Positions 29,258 to 42,774 of a stretch of DNA of 64,000 bases are shown here, piece by piece. A program made the position numbers and the translations under genes. The notes beneath the pieces are model-generated. The model saw nothing but the letters and a program-made list of their open reading frames with translations, was not told the origin of the DNA and did not search any database. The stretch is from Herbidospora solisilvae. Lineage in GTDB: Bacteria > Actinomycetota > Actinomycetes > Streptosporangiales > Streptosporangiaceae. The first letter of the stretch is position 1, and every line of letters begins with the position of its first letter. The stretch is taken from NCBI RefSeq assembly GCF_009901565.1, contig NZ_WXEW01000011.1:248001-312000 (forward strand), in the 5' to 3' direction.

Positions 29258-30433
29258 ATGGCGGTAATCACCAGCCGGTTCGCCGACGGTCTCGCCGTCG
29301 GGCCCGATCTCGTGGAGAGCGCCGAATCGGCCGTCCGGCAGGCCGTCGAAGGCCTCTCCGGGCCCGCCGACCTGGTCTGCTTCTTCATCTGCGGGGAGGA
29401 CCCCGACGACGTCGCGCGGGCCGGGCAGCGCGCGATGGCGCTGGTCCCGGACGCCGCGGTGATCGGCTGCAGCGCCACCGGCGTGATCGGCGACGCCCAG
29501 GGCGTCGAGCTGACGCCGGCCGTGTCCGCGTGGGCGGCCAGCCTGGGCGAGGCGCGGGTGACGACCTTCGCGCTGGAGTCCTTGCGGGCCGATGACCGGT
29601 TCGTGGTGATCGGACTGCCGGAGCGTGACCCCGACGACCGGGTGGCGATCATGCTCGCCGACCCCTACAGCTTCCCGACCGACGCCTTCATCGAGCACTC
29701 CGGCGAGGTGCTGGGCAACCTGCCGATCATCGGCGGCCTGGCCAACGGGCTGCGCGGGCGGGGCTCGGTCCGGCTCTTCACCGACGGCGAGGTCTACACC
29801 GAGGGCGCGATCGGCGTGCTGCTGAGCGGCCCCGTCCAGATCAGCACGGTGGTCAGCCAGGGCTGCCGCCCGATCGGCCCGACGATGGTCGTGACGGCCG
29901 CCGAGGACAACCTGCTGCTCGAACTCGCCGGCCAGCCCGCGCTGGCCCGGCTCGAAGACATCGTGAGCTCCCTGGACGAGGACGACCGCGAACTCGTCGC
30001 CAGCGGCCTCCAGATCGGCGTCGCCATGGACGAGTACGCCGAACGCCACGAGCGCGGCGACTTCCTGATCCGGGGCGTGCTCGGCATCGACCCCGAACGC
30101 GAGGCCGTGGCCATCGGCGACGTGGTGGAGATCGGCCGCACGGTCCGCTTCCAGGTCCGCGACGCCGAGACGGCCGACGAGGACCTCTACGAGCTGCTCG
30201 ACGCCCACATCGAGTCGGGCGGCCGGGTGGACGGCGCGCTGCTGTTCTCCTGCAACGGCCGGGGCTCGGCGATGTTCGGCACCCCCGACCACGACGCCCT
30301 GGCCCTGCGCGACACCCTCGGCCCCATCGGGATCGCCGGGTTCTTCGCCGCCGGGGAGGTCGGGCCGGTGGGCGGAGTGAACCACGTGCACGGATTCACG
30401 GCTTCCGTCCTGGTCTTCTCGTCGTCGTCGTGA
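29258..30433 (+). CDS. FIST N/FIST C domain signal protein
   Basis: 391 residues from ATG 29258 behind GAGGGGG. FIST N (about 20-220: AVIGCSATGVIGDAQGVELTP, LPIIGGLANGLRGRG) and FIST C (about 230-385: ALLFSCNGRGSAMFGTPDHDA, GIAGFFAAGEVGPVGGVNHVHGFTASVLVF) are clear. The family is thought to sense small ligands such as amino acids in signalling systems; no output domain is fused here. Bases 29067-29257 form the divergent promoter region with the AAA gene. The ROK gene starts 13 bases downstream. Confidence 0.92.
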   Translation: MAVITSRFADGLAVGPDLVESAESAVRQAVEGLSGPADLVCFFICGEDPDDVARAGQRAMALVPDAAVIGCSATGVIGDAQGVELTPAVSAWAASLGEARVTTFALESLRADDRFVVIGLPERDPDDRVAIMLADPYSFPTDAFIEHSGEVLGNLPIIGGLANGLRGRGSVRLFTDGEVYTEGAIGVLLSGPVQISTVVSQGCRPIGPTMVVTAAEDNLLLELAGQPALARLEDIVSSLDEDDRELVASGLQIGVAMDEYAERHERGDFLIRGVLGIDPEREAVAIGDVVEIGRTVRFQVRDAETADEDLYELLDAHIESGGRVDGALLFSCNGRGSAMFGTPDHDALALRDTLGPIGIAGFFAAGEVGPVGGVNHVHGFTASVLVFSSSS

Positions 30434-30446
30434 GACAGTCGGCGCC

Positions 30447-31439
30447 GTGGCGGTTCTGGCGATCGACATCGGCGGCACGAAGTGCGCAGTCGCCCTGACC
30501 GACGGGTCGGGAGACATCCTGACCTCGAACGTGGCGCCCACCGTGCCCGGCGGCGACGCCGAGACCCTGTGGCGGGCGTTGTGGTCGCTGATCGAGACCA
30601 CGGTCGGCTCCGAACCGGTCGACGGCGTCGGCGTGGGCTGCGGCGGCCCGATGACCTGGCCCGAGGGCGTGGTCGCCCCCCTCAACATGCCCGGCTGGCG
30701 CGACGGCTTCCCGGTGGTGGCCCGGCTCCGGGAGCGGTTCCCCGGCGTCCCGGTGCGCATCCACAACGACGCCATCGCACTGGCGGCGGCCGAACACTGG
30801 AAGGGCGCCGGTCGGGGCGTCGACGACATGATCGGCATGGTCGTCTCGACGGGCGTCGGCGGCGGCCTCATCCTCGGTGGCCGCCTGATCAACGGCGGCA
30901 CCGGCAACGCCGGCCACATCGGCCACGTGATCGTCGACTCGGCGGGCCCGCCCTGCGGCTGCGGCGGCAACGGCTGCCTGGAGGCCGTCGCCCGCGGCCC
31001 CGCCCTCGCGGCCTGGGCGGTCGACCAGGGCTGGGTGCCCGGCGCCCCCGCCGCCGGCCCGCTCGACCCCGAACTCTCCGAGCGGGAGGCCGCTGCCCTC
31101 TACCGCGAGAACGCGAGGGCGACCGGCCGCCAGCTGGCCGTCGACGCCGCGGCGGGCGACCAGATCGCGGTCGCGGCCATGAACCGCGCGGGCTGGGCCC
31201 TGGGCCTGGCCATCGCCTCGGCCACCCACCTGTGCGACGTCGATTTGGTGACCATCGGCGGCGGCCTCTCCCAATCGGGCCCACTGCTGTTCGAGCCCCT
31301 GGAGGAGACACTGCGCGCCCACGCCCGCATGGGCTTCTCGGCCCGGGTGCGAGTGGTCCCGGCCGCGCTGGGCCAGGAGGCGGGGCTGATCGGCGCGGCG
31401 GCACTGATCCTTGGCGGCGACCGCTACTGGTCCCCTTGA
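30447..31439 (+). CDS. ROK family sugar kinase
   Basis: 330 residues from GTG 30447. Phosphate-1 loop AIDIGGTKCAVAL, catalytic region RIHNDAIALAAAEHW, VVSTGVGGGLILGGRL, the NAGHIGHV His, and the ROK zinc motif CGCGGNGCLE (Cys ligands) near residue 170. No HTH, so a kinase (glucokinase-like) rather than a repressor. It phosphorylates glucose or a related sugar in the cytoplasm. The exact sugar is not determined by sequence. Confidence 0.93.
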   Translation: MAVLAIDIGGTKCAVALTDGSGDILTSNVAPTVPGGDAETLWRALWSLIETTVGSEPVDGVGVGCGGPMTWPEGVVAPLNMPGWRDGFPVVARLRERFPGVPVRIHNDAIALAAAEHWKGAGRGVDDMIGMVVSTGVGGGLILGGRLINGGTGNAGHIGHVIVDSAGPPCGCGGNGCLEAVARGPALAAWAVDQGWVPGAPAAGPLDPELSEREAAALYRENARATGRQLAVDAAAGDQIAVAAMNRAGWALGLAIASATHLCDVDLVTIGGGLSQSGPLLFEPLEETLRAHARMGFSARVRVVPAALGQEAGLIGAAALILGGDRYWSP

Positions 31440-31560
31440 GCCCCGCGCCATATGCCGAAATTTCCGGCACGTAGTGCCGGATCGGGCGTCGGGTGGTGCG
31501 GCGGTCATTTCGTCCTTCGCTGAGGGAATATTCCCGGTTCGGGAGAGGCTGCTCCCGTTC

Positions 31561-32208
31561 ATGGAGTGGGGTGCGCTGGCGGGGATCGCCGTGGTCTCGC
31601 TCGGGATGGTGTTGACTCCCGGGCCTAACATGATCTATCTGACCTCGCGGGCGATCTCCCAAGGGCGCAGGGCCGGGCTGGTCTCCCTGATGGGCACGTT
31701 GGTCGGGTTCGTCGTCTACCTGATCGCCACCTGCCTGGGGCTGACCGCGATCTTCGCGCTGGTCCCGGCCGCGTACACGGCGATCAAGCTCGTCGGTGCC
31801 GCCTACCTCGTCTATCTCGCCTGGAAGATCGTCAGGCCGGGCGGGCAGGCGGTCTTCGCCGCGCAGGAGCTCCCGCCCGATTCCAACGGGCGGCTCTTCG
31901 TCATGGGGCTGGTCACGAACCTGCTCAACCCGAAGGCCGCCATCCTCTACATGTCGCTGCTGCCGCAGTTCATCGAGCCCGCCCACGGCCACGTGATCCT
32001 GCAGAGCTTCGCGCTCGGGGGTGTGCAGATGACCGTCAGCATCCTCGTCAACGGCCTGATCGTGCTGGGGGCCGGCGGGCTGGCCGCCTATCTGTCGACG
32101 CGGCCGGCCGCCGTGCGGATCCAGCGCTACGTCACCGGGACCGTGCTGGGGGCCTTCGCGGTGCACCTGGCCGCCGACCGGTCCAAGGCCGTGCTGGCCA
32201 CACCGTAG
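31561..32208 (+). CDS. LysE/RhtB family amino acid exporter
   Basis: 215 residues from ATG 31561. Six membrane segments, with the family N-terminal motif GMVLTPGPNMIYL and the mid-protein TNLLNPKAAILYMSLLPQF. Exports amino acids or related metabolites. It lies 28 bases upstream of threonine ammonia-lyase, suggesting a link with threonine or homoserine overflow, which is inference. Confidence 0.92.
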   Translation: MEWGALAGIAVVSLGMVLTPGPNMIYLTSRAISQGRRAGLVSLMGTLVGFVVYLIATCLGLTAIFALVPAAYTAIKLVGAAYLVYLAWKIVRPGGQAVFAAQELPPDSNGRLFVMGLVTNLLNPKAAILYMSLLPQFIEPAHGHVILQSFALGGVQMTVSILVNGLIVLGAGGLAAYLSTRPAAVRIQRYVTGTVLGAFAVHLAADRSKAVLATP

Positions 32209-32235
32209 CGGCAGGCTAGTGGCAGGATTGCGCGC

Positions 32236-33450
32236 ATGGCTGCACCGCAGGTGACGTACGACGACGTGCTCGCCGCCCGTGAACTCCTCAAGGGCGTGAT
32301 CGCCCACACACCGGTCGTCCACTCCCGTGTGTTGTCCGAGACGATCGGCGGGCCGGTCTACCTCAAGGCCGAGAACCTCCAGCGGGCCGGGTCGTTCAAG
32401 GTGCGCGGCGCCTACGTGCGGATCGCCCGGCTGACCGAGGAGGAGCGGGCCCGGGGGGTCGTCGCGGCCAGCGCGGGCAACCACGCCCAGGGTGTGGCGT
32501 TCGGCTCGGGGCTGCTGGGCGCCAAGTCGACCGTCTACATGCCCGAGGGCGCCCCGCTGCCCAAGGTCGAGGCGACCCGGGGCTACGGCGCCGAGGTCAT
32601 CTTCGCCGGGCACACCGTCGACCACGCCCTGCGGGCCGCGCGCCGCCACGCCGACGAGACCGGCGCGGTCTTCATCCACCCCTTCGACCACCCCGACGTC
32701 ATCGCCGGTCAGGCCACGATCGGGCTGGAGATCATCGAGCAGCTCCCCGAGACGGGCACCATCGTGGTCGCCATCGGCGGCGGGGGTCTCGCGGCCGGGG
32801 TGGCCCTGGCGGCCAAGCACCTCCGTCCGGGTGTACGGGTGGTCGGCGTCCAGGCCGAACGCGCCGCGGCCTATCCCGAGTCGCTCGCGGCCGGTCACCC
32901 GGTGATGGTCGAACCGCAGTTCACGATGGCCGACGGGATCGCCGTCGGCCGGCCGGGCGACCTGCCGTTCGAGATGATCCACTACCTGGTCGACCAGGTG
33001 GTGACCGTCTCGGAGGAGTCGTTGTCGCGCGCCCTGCTGCTCTGCCTCGAACGCGGCAAGATGGTCGTCGAGCCGGCGGGCGCCGCCGGGGTGGCGGCCC
33101 TGCTCGACAAGCCGCACGCCTTCGAGCCCCCGGTCGTCGCGGTGTTGTCGGGCGGCAACATCGACCCGCTGCTGCTGGCCCGGGTGCTGCGCCACGGCCT
33201 CGCCGCCGCCGGGCGCTACCTGGCCTTCCGCATCCGCCTGGCCGACCGGCCCGGCGCGCTGGCCGCGCTGCTCAGGAGGCTCGCGGAGCTCAAGGCCAAC
33301 GTGCTCGACGTCGTGCACGAACGTGTCGGGGCCCGTCTCCACCTCGACGAGGCCGAGGTGCTGCTCCAGTTGGAGACCCGCGGCCCCGACCACTGCGACG
33401 ACGTGCTGGCCGCCCTCAGGCGGGACGGCTACAAACTCATCTTCTCCTGA
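32236..33450 (+). CDS. ilvA: Threonine ammonia-lyase (threonine dehydratase)
   Basis: 404 residues from ATG 32236. CAGGAT lies seven bases upstream, suggesting a second, leaderless start even if it is also read from the exporter. PLP Lys55 in RAGSFKVRGAY, ASAGNHAQGVA, and the Gly-rich phosphate loop AIGGGGLAAGV. A C-terminal ACT domain (about 325-404: AFRIRLADRPGALAALLRRLAELKANVLDVVHER) is the regulatory part of the single-ACT, catabolic/biosynthetic-intermediate type. Converts threonine to 2-oxobutyrate and ammonia, the first step to isoleucine. Confidence 0.94.
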   Translation: MAAPQVTYDDVLAARELLKGVIAHTPVVHSRVLSETIGGPVYLKAENLQRAGSFKVRGAYVRIARLTEEERARGVVAASAGNHAQGVAFGSGLLGAKSTVYMPEGAPLPKVEATRGYGAEVIFAGHTVDHALRAARRHADETGAVFIHPFDHPDVIAGQATIGLEIIEQLPETGTIVVAIGGGGLAAGVALAAKHLRPGVRVVGVQAERAAAYPESLAAGHPVMVEPQFTMADGIAVGRPGDLPFEMIHYLVDQVVTVSEESLSRALLLCLERGKMVVEPAGAAGVAALLDKPHAFEPPVVAVLSGGNIDPLLLARVLRHGLAAAGRYLAFRIRLADRPGALAALLRRLAELKANVLDVVHERVGARLHLDEAEVLLQLETRGPDHCDDVLAALRRDGYKLIFS

Positions 33451-33479
33451 GCGCCGAATCGCCGGGGCCCTCGACGAGG

Positions 33480-34877
33480 TCAGCCGAGGGTCGCCGGGCG
33501 GCCCTTCTCGAAGAGCCACTGGTCGAAGAGGTCGCCGAGTTTCCGCCCGGAGACCTGCTCCGCCAGGGAGATGAACTGCTCGGTGGTCGCGTTGCCGTAG
33601 CGGTGCTCGGTCGCCCACCGGCGGATGATCTTGAAGAAGGCGTCGTCGCCGACCCGCACGCGCAGGGCGTGGAGGGCCATCGCGCCCCGGTAGTAGACCG
33701 AGTTGTTGAACAGGTCGTTCTTCTGCGCCACCCCGGGCGGATAGTTCCACATCGGGTCGGTGGTGTTGGCGTAGTGGCGGTCGAAGGTCTGCTGCGCGGT
33801 CGCCTGGCCCTGGTGCTCGCTCCACAACCACTCGGCGTAGGTCGCGAAGCCCTCGTTGAGCCACAGGTCCTTCCAGCGGCTGATGCTCACGCTGTCGCCG
33901 AACCACTGGTGGGCCAGCTCGTGGGAGATGATGCCCTCGTCGGGCTCGAAGCCGCCGTAGATCGGCTTGGTCTGGTTCTCGAGCGCGTAGCCCGAGGCGA
34001 AGTCGTCGACGATCCCGCCGGTCGACTTGAACGGGTAGGGCCCGAAGACCGACGACCAGTAGTCGGTGATGCGCGCCGAGACCTCGTAGAGCCGGTCGAG
34101 CTGGTTCTGGTAGCGCGGGTCGACGGCCGCGTAGACGGGGATGCCGCCCCCGGAGTCGCCGGTCTTCACCAGGAACTTCCCGGTCGTCATGGTCGCCAGG
34201 TAGCTCACCATCGGGTGGGTCTCGCGCCAGACGAACGTGGTCTTGCCGCCCTTGGACGTCGGCTCCCCGGCCAGCTCGCCGTTGGCGATGGCGGTCACGC
34301 CGTCGGGCACGGTCAGCCGGAACTCGTAGGTCGCCTTGTCGGCCGGGTGGTCGTTGCCCGGGAACCAGGTCTTGGCGCCGTTGGGCTCGGAGGTGACGAA
34401 CGAGCCGTCGCTCGTCGGCACGAAGCCGTAGGTGCCGAGGTTGGAGGAGTCGCGGACCGGCTTGGGCTCCCCCTGGTAGGTGACCGCGGCCCGGAACGTG
34501 GAGCCCTTGGGCAGGTCGGCGGTGACGGTCATCTCGTCGCCCGACCGGGTGAACTTCGCCGGCCGCCCGCCGACGGTCACCGAGCTGACCGTGAAGCCGC
34601 GGAGGTCGAGGTTGAAGCTCGACAGGTTCTCGGTCGCGGTCGCGTCGATGGTCGCGGTGCCGGCCAGCAGCCGGGTGGCGGGGTCGTAGCCCAGGGCCAG
34701 GGTGTAGTGGCCGACGTCGTAGCCGCCGTTGCCGTCGTTGGGGAAGTCGGCGTCGCCGATCCCGGCCGCCCCGGCCGTGCCGGAACGGGTGAGCCCGTGC
34801 TCGGACGCCCCCGACGGCGAACAACTCGTGAGTGTGACGACGATGAGCGCGCCTGACAGCGCCCTGGTCAAACGCAT
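33480..34877 (-). CDS. M1 family zinc metallopeptidase, lipoprotein
   Basis: 465 residues. The signal (RALSGALIVVTLTSC) ends in lipobox LTSC, so the enzyme is anchored outside the membrane. Gluzincin site HELAH (319-323) with the third zinc ligand Glu about 342 in WLNEGFATYAE. The N-terminal beta domain has the aminopeptidase N saddle (DVGHYTLALGYDPATRLLAGTATIDATATENLSSFNLDL). GGIVDDFASGYALENQTKPIYG is the variant of the GAMEN exopeptidase motif and is degenerate here (YALEN), as in other secreted actinomycete M1 proteins. Shorter than aminopeptidase N, lacking domain IV. Confidence 0.93.
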   Translation of the reverse strand: MRLTRALSGALIVVTLTSCSPSGASEHGLTRSGTAGAAGIGDADFPNDGNGGYDVGHYTLALGYDPATRLLAGTATIDATATENLSSFNLDLRGFTVSSVTVGGRPAKFTRSGDEMTVTADLPKGSTFRAAVTYQGEPKPVRDSSNLGTYGFVPTSDGSFVTSEPNGAKTWFPGNDHPADKATYEFRLTVPDGVTAIANGELAGEPTSKGGKTTFVWRETHPMVSYLATMTTGKFLVKTGDSGGGIPVYAAVDPRYQNQLDRLYEVSARITDYWSSVFGPYPFKSTGGIVDDFASGYALENQTKPIYGGFEPDEGIISHELAHQWFGDSVSISRWKDLWLNEGFATYAEWLWSEHQGQATAQQTFDRHYANTTDPMWNYPPGVAQKNDLFNNSVYYRGAMALHALRVRVGDDAFFKIIRRWATEHRYGNATTEQFISLAEQVSGRKLGDLFDQWLFEKGRPATLG

Positions 34878-34935
34878 GGGTGCCCCTCCCCGAACCGACC
34901 CTGCCGGGACACCTTATGCGAGGTCGCGGACCCCC

Positions 34936-35493
34936 TCAGGCATCGACGACCAGCGTTGATGCCGCTTTGTCGTGCAACGCCTGCTTTCTGCGGTCGAACA
35001 AAATCCAGACCAGGTCCAGGAATCCGAGGCAGCAGGTCGCCGTGAGGACGACGTACACGACCGAGCGCAGCGCCGCCTGGCCGACGCCGATCGGGCCGCC
35101 GTCCTCCCGGGCCACCCGCATGTGGAGGATCTTCTTGCCGGGGGTCTGGCCGTTCCAGTAGGCGTGGAAGAGCCAGTAGTAGAGGAACCCGATCAGCAGG
35201 CCCCAGAACCAGTGGCTCGCCTGCTCGGCGTGCCAGGTCCCGGTGCGCTCGTCGTAGACCGCCGACCACGACTCGTAGGTGAACGGCGAGGAGACGACGG
35301 CCACGATGACCGCGTCCACGATGCCCGCGAAAAGTCGGCGCCACCGGCCGGCGAGGGGTTGGCCGGCCGGTGGCGGGGCGCCGTGAGCAGGCGTCCCGTA
35401 CGGGGGACGCCCGCCCGGCGCCGGCGGCGGTGTCCAGGGCTGGGACGGGTCCTGGCCCGGTAGATCACCCGGCGGCGGAGTCGGAGAAGCCAT
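34936..35493 (-). CDS. RDD family membrane protein
   Basis: 185 residues from ATG 35493. A Pro/Gly-rich cytosolic leader of about 50 residues (PPGDLPGQDPSQPWTPPPAP) precedes the RDD domain. The R and D signature is in GRWRRLFAGIVDAVIVAVV, then three or four membrane segments with QTPGKKILHMRVAREDG and the conserved C-terminal DLVWILFDRRKQALHDKAASTLVV. Unknown function; in some bacteria RDD proteins act as Na+/H+ antiporters. It lies 58 bases upstream of the M1 peptidase gene on the same strand. Confidence 0.92.
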   Translation of the reverse strand: MASPTPPPGDLPGQDPSQPWTPPPAPGGRPPYGTPAHGAPPPAGQPLAGRWRRLFAGIVDAVIVAVVSSPFTYESWSAVYDERTGTWHAEQASHWFWGLLIGFLYYWLFHAYWNGQTPGKKILHMRVAREDGGPIGVGQAALRSVVYVVLTATCCLGFLDLVWILFDRRKQALHDKAASTLVVDA

Positions 35494-35562
35494 GCCAACG
35501 TGATCACCTGCTGCGGACCAGGACAAATCCGCCGCGTAGTAAAGAAAACGGGGTGTAAAGAT

Positions 35563-37222
<1,660 letters not shown>

Positions 37223-37278
37223 GCGCACGGAGCATCACGACGTATCGTTTACGGTGGTGGTTCGTCGTCGGCCGGGGG

Positions 37279-39422
37279 GTGCGCGTGGGGATCGGCAGGA
37301 AGATCGCGGGTTTGTGGCCCCGACGGAGGTTCCTGCGCATCGCCCTCATCGGCTTCGGCGCCGCCGCCGTGGCCGCGATCGGCGCCTTCGCGGTGATCTG
37401 GGTGCTCACCCCCATCCCCGACACCACCCAGGAGCTCGCCACCGCGCAGGGCTCGGTGATCTACTACCGCGACGGCAAGACGGTGCTCGCCAACCGGGGC
37501 GTCGACCGTAAGAACGTGCCGCTCTCGGCGGTGCCGAAGGTGGTCAGGGAAGCGGTCATCGCCGCCGAGAACCGCACCTTCTACCAGGATCAGGGAGTTT
37601 CTCTCTCCGGTACGGCCAGGGCGATGTGGTCGACCCTCACGGGCAACCAGATCCAGGGCGGCTCGACGATCACCCAGCAGCTCGTGCGCAACTACTACAG
37701 CGGGCTCAGCCAGGAACGGTCCATCATGCGCAAGCTCAAGGAGATCATGATCTCCCTGAAGGTGGATCGCTCCAAGTCCAAGGACTGGGTGCTGGAGCAG
37801 TACCTGAACACGATCTACTTCGGCCGGGGCGCCCACGGCATCCAGGCCGCGGCCCAGGCCTACTTCCGGGTCGACGTCGGCAAGCTGACCCCCGCCCAGG
37901 GCGCCTACCTGGCCGCGGTGATCCAGCAGCCGTCCAACTTCGCCAACCCGACCGGCGCCATGCTCACCGCCGCGCAGGCCCGCTGGAAGTCGGTCGTCGA
38001 CGGCATGGTCAAGATCGGCGCCGTCACCCCCGCGCAGGCCGCCCAGATGACCTTCCCCGAGCTGAAGAAGCAGAAGAAGCCGCTGTCGTTGTCGGGTCAG
38101 AACGGCTACATGCTGGCTCAGGTGGTCGGCGAGCTGAACCGCATGGGCTACAGCGACGAGGACATCTTCCAAGACGGCCTCAAGGTCACCACGACCTTCG
38201 ACAAGAAGCTGATGGCCGCCGCCTCCGACGCCGTGGCCGACGTACTGCCCGAGGGCACCCCGAAGAAGGTCCGCGCCGGCCTGGCCGCCGTCGACCCGGG
38301 CAACGGCGAGGTGGTCGCCTTCTACGGCGGCCGCGACTACGCCCAGAGCGAGTGGAACAGCGCCTTCGACGCGAAGGTCCAGGCCGGCTCCACCTTCAAG
38401 GCCTACGCCCTCGCCGCCGCCCTCCAGGACGGCGTGCCGCTGACCCAGCGCTACTACGGCAACTCGCCCATGTACGTCAACGGCGCCGCCATCCCCAACT
38501 CGGGCGGCTCCTCCTACGGGTCGGTCAACCTGGTGCAGGCCACCCAATACTCGGTGAACACCGCCTTCGTCGACCTCGGCCAGCAGATCGGCCTCGACAA
38601 GATCGCCGCCGCGGCCGAGGCGGCCGGCATCCCCGCCGAACAGCTCGCGCAGCACCGCAAGGCCGCCACCTTCCCGCTGGGGGTGGCGTCGGTGAGCGCC
38701 GTCCAGCAGGCCGGCGCCTACGCCACGTTCGCCGCCGGGGGCGTGCACCACGAGCCCCACGTGATCAGGTCGGTGACCGACGCGTCCGGCAAGACCCGCA
38801 AGACCGACACCACCGGCCGCCGCGTCTTCACCGAGGACACCGCCACCGACGCCACCTACGCGATGGAGCAGGTCGTCACCTCGGGCACCGGCACCGGCGC
38901 CCGCCTCTACGACCGGCCGGTGGCCGGCAAGACCGGCACGACCGACGCCTCGGCCGCCGTCTGGTTCACCGGCTACACCCCGCAGCTCTCGGTGGCGGTC
39001 GACATGTTCCGCGACGACAACCTCCCGGTCACCATCCCCGGCTACGGCGAGCTCTACGGCGGCACCCTCCCGGCGCAGATCTGGAAGGCGTTCATGACGA
39101 CCGCGATGGAGGGCAAACCGGTCAAGGAGTTCCCCGACCCGGTGACCTACTACCGATGGGACAACGACTACTACCGCCCGACCGACGACGAGGAACGCGA
39201 GTTCGCCTCCGACGAGCCGAGCCCCGACCCGACCCCGACGGCCCCGGGCGACGACTGGAACACGCCGCCGCCCGGCGACGACGGCGGGCAGCCGGAGACG
39301 ACGCCCCCGCCGTCGGACGGCGGGGGTCCCGACGACGAGCCCCCGGTGACCGAGGAGCCCGACAACCAGCAGCCCGACCTGCCCGACGAGAACAACCCGC
39401 CCGACGTGCCGGTCGGCACCCG

Positions 39423-39426
<4 letters not shown>
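37279..39426 (+). CDS. Class A penicillin-binding protein (transglycosylase/transpeptidase)
   Basis: About 715 residues; GTG 37279 or GTG 37285 are both possible starts. A basic leader and one membrane segment (about 15-45) precede the GT51 domain: [13 protein letters not shown] with the catalytic Glu, [12 protein letters not shown], and [14 protein letters not shown]. The transpeptidase follows with nucleophile Ser371 (SxxK as STFK), SVN (YSVNTAF) and KTG at 551 (AGKTGTTD). The C-terminal 90 residues are a Pro/Asp/Glu-rich extracellular tail. It polymerises and cross-links peptidoglycan. The end overlaps the convergent DUF255 gene by four bases. Confidence 0.95.
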
Positions 39427-41375
<1,949 letters not shown>

Positions 41376-41422
41376 ACGGTCAAGCCTAGGTGAGCGACCC
41401 TGACGGCCCGGCCCCGGCGACG

Positions 41423-41755
41423 CTACGCGGCCGACGTCGGCAGGTTGAACACCTGGTCGAGCGCCGTCACCTCGAAAAGATGCGCGATGTACGGCGTCAT
41501 CCCCACGAACCGCATCTCCGCCGGAACCTCCTCCGCGGCGTGGAAGAGGTGGATCAAGGTGGCCAGCCCCGACGAGTCGATGAAGGTCACCCCGTTCAGG
41601 TCGACCTCCAGCACCTTCAGGCCTCTGCTCATCAGTGTGGGCGTCAGGGCGGCCAGCTCGCCCGACGTCGTGTAGTCGAAGTCTCCGGACAGGGTCAGCC
41701 GGGTGGTGTCGGGCTCCGGATTGTCGATCTCAACCAGGAAGGGCGCGGTTTCCAT
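41423..41755 (-). CDS. STAS domain anti-sigma factor antagonist
   Basis: 110 residues. RsbV/SpoIIAA type: [18 protein letters not shown], then [20 protein letters not shown] with the phosphorylatable Ser at 61/62. Unphosphorylated antagonists bind RsbW-type kinases and free the sigma factor. Its ATG shares one base with the stop of the upstream B12-binding gene, which itself overlaps the phosphatase gene, so all three are coupled. The kinase partner is probably the divergent gene at 44467. Confidence 0.93.
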   Translation of the reverse strand: METAPFLVEIDNPEPDTTRLTLSGDFDYTTSGELAALTPTLMSRGLKVLEVDLNGVTFIDSSGLATLIHLFHAAEEVPAEMRFVGMTPYIAHLFEVTALDQVFNLPTSAA

Positions 41756-42774
41756 CAGGCTCCATCTGCGGCGAGCGTGCCCTCCGCCAGAAGGTGGCGG
41801 GCGCGCGGGAAATCATGCAGTTCGTCGTGGAGGAGGCGCAGGGCCAGCGCCACCGACCGGGACGGCACGCCGCGGGCGTGCAGGAGGTCGCAGGTCCACG
41901 TGACGAAGTCGGTGAACAGTCTCGTGTCGTCGATGTAGAGGGCGGCGGAGAGGAAGTCGGCGATGTGGGCCAGGTCGTCGGCGGTGTGGTCGACCTGGGC
42001 CTGGGTGTAGTCGCGCATCGGCGGGAACCGGCGGGGGAGTTCGGCCGTCACGCCGGCGAGGATCTCGCCCCGGCGCTTGGTGAACAGCGTGTACTCCTCG
42101 TCGGCCAGGTGGGGCAGGACCGCGCCGGGGGTGGGGAACGACGGAAGCCTGCCCTCTTCGAGCAGGTCGGCCGCCGCGTCGGCGGTGGGGGCCCAGCCGT
42201 CGGCGCCGAGTTTGACGGCGAAGCGGCCGTCGGCGCCGAAGCCCGAGCCGCCCGCGAGGACCGGGATGCCGACGGCCTGGCAGGCGGTCAGCGTCGCGTG
42301 GGCACGCGGCAGCCTCGTGGGGAGGGCGCAGCCGATCGCGACCGCGTCGGGGCCGGTCTGGTGGAGGTGGGTGATCAGGTGGGGGCCCGGCACGTTGGCC
42401 CCGAGGAAGTCGACGTGCCAGCCGCGCAGCCGCAGCACCTCGGCCAGCAGGCGGGTCGGCAGCGCGTGGTATTCGCCGTCGGTGCAGGCCACGGTGATGC
42501 GGCTGCGGGTCGGGCGAGGGCGCACGGCGGTGGTGATCGCGGCCACGGCGCGTTCGCTGATCGCGGTGGCGCCGTGTTCGCGGGCCACCGACCAGGTGCC
42601 GGCCGCCCACAGTTCGCCGACCCGGCGCTGCGCGGGAGCGATCACATCGAGGAGCAGCGACTCGGCCGGCATGCCCTTATCGAGCAGGCCGAGGACGAAA
42701 TCGACCGCGCCGAGCTCGTCGGCGGAGCCGACCCGCTCCAGGTATTCGTCGACGACGTCGACCACGACGCTCAT
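41755..42774 (-). CDS. B12-binding sensor with CarH-type photoreceptor signature
   Basis: 339 residues from ATG 42774. A helical bundle (about 1-85) contains W56 and E66-H67, the W-x9-EH motif that lines adenosylcobalamin in CarH/LitR photoreceptors. The B12 Rossmann domain (about 90-200) has the axial His103 in GEYHALP, 36 residues after H67 (35 in CarH), and FLGANVPG and GGSGFG loops. The C-terminal 135 residues are helical (YTQAQVDHTADDLAHIADFLSAALYIDD). There is no MerR DNA-binding domain, so output must be protein-protein. The position between STAS and SpoIIE genes makes it the likely sensor of this partner switch. Light sensing is inference. Confidence 0.88.
   Translation of the reverse strand: MSVVVDVVDEYLERVGSADELGAVDFVLGLLDKGMPAESLLLDVIAPAQRRVGELWAAGTWSVAREHGATAISERAVAAITTAVRPRPTRSRITVACTDGEYHALPTRLLAEVLRLRGWHVDFLGANVPGPHLITHLHQTGPDAVAIGCALPTRLPRAHATLTACQAVGIPVLAGGSGFGADGRFAVKLGADGWAPTADAAADLLEEGRLPSFPTPGAVLPHLADEEYTLFTKRRGEILAGVTAELPRRFPPMRDYTQAQVDHTADDLAHIADFLSAALYIDDTRLFTDFVTWTCDLLHARGVPSRSVALALRLLHDELHDFPRARHLLAEGTLAADGA

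Noticed and set aside
30889-34824. A minus-strand open frame of about 1,300 codons across the ROK, LysE, threonine ammonia-lyase and M1 genes
   Set aside because: It is antisense to four clear genes. Its composition (Arg, Gly, Asp, His, Pro rich, no motifs) is that of GC-rich shadow frames.
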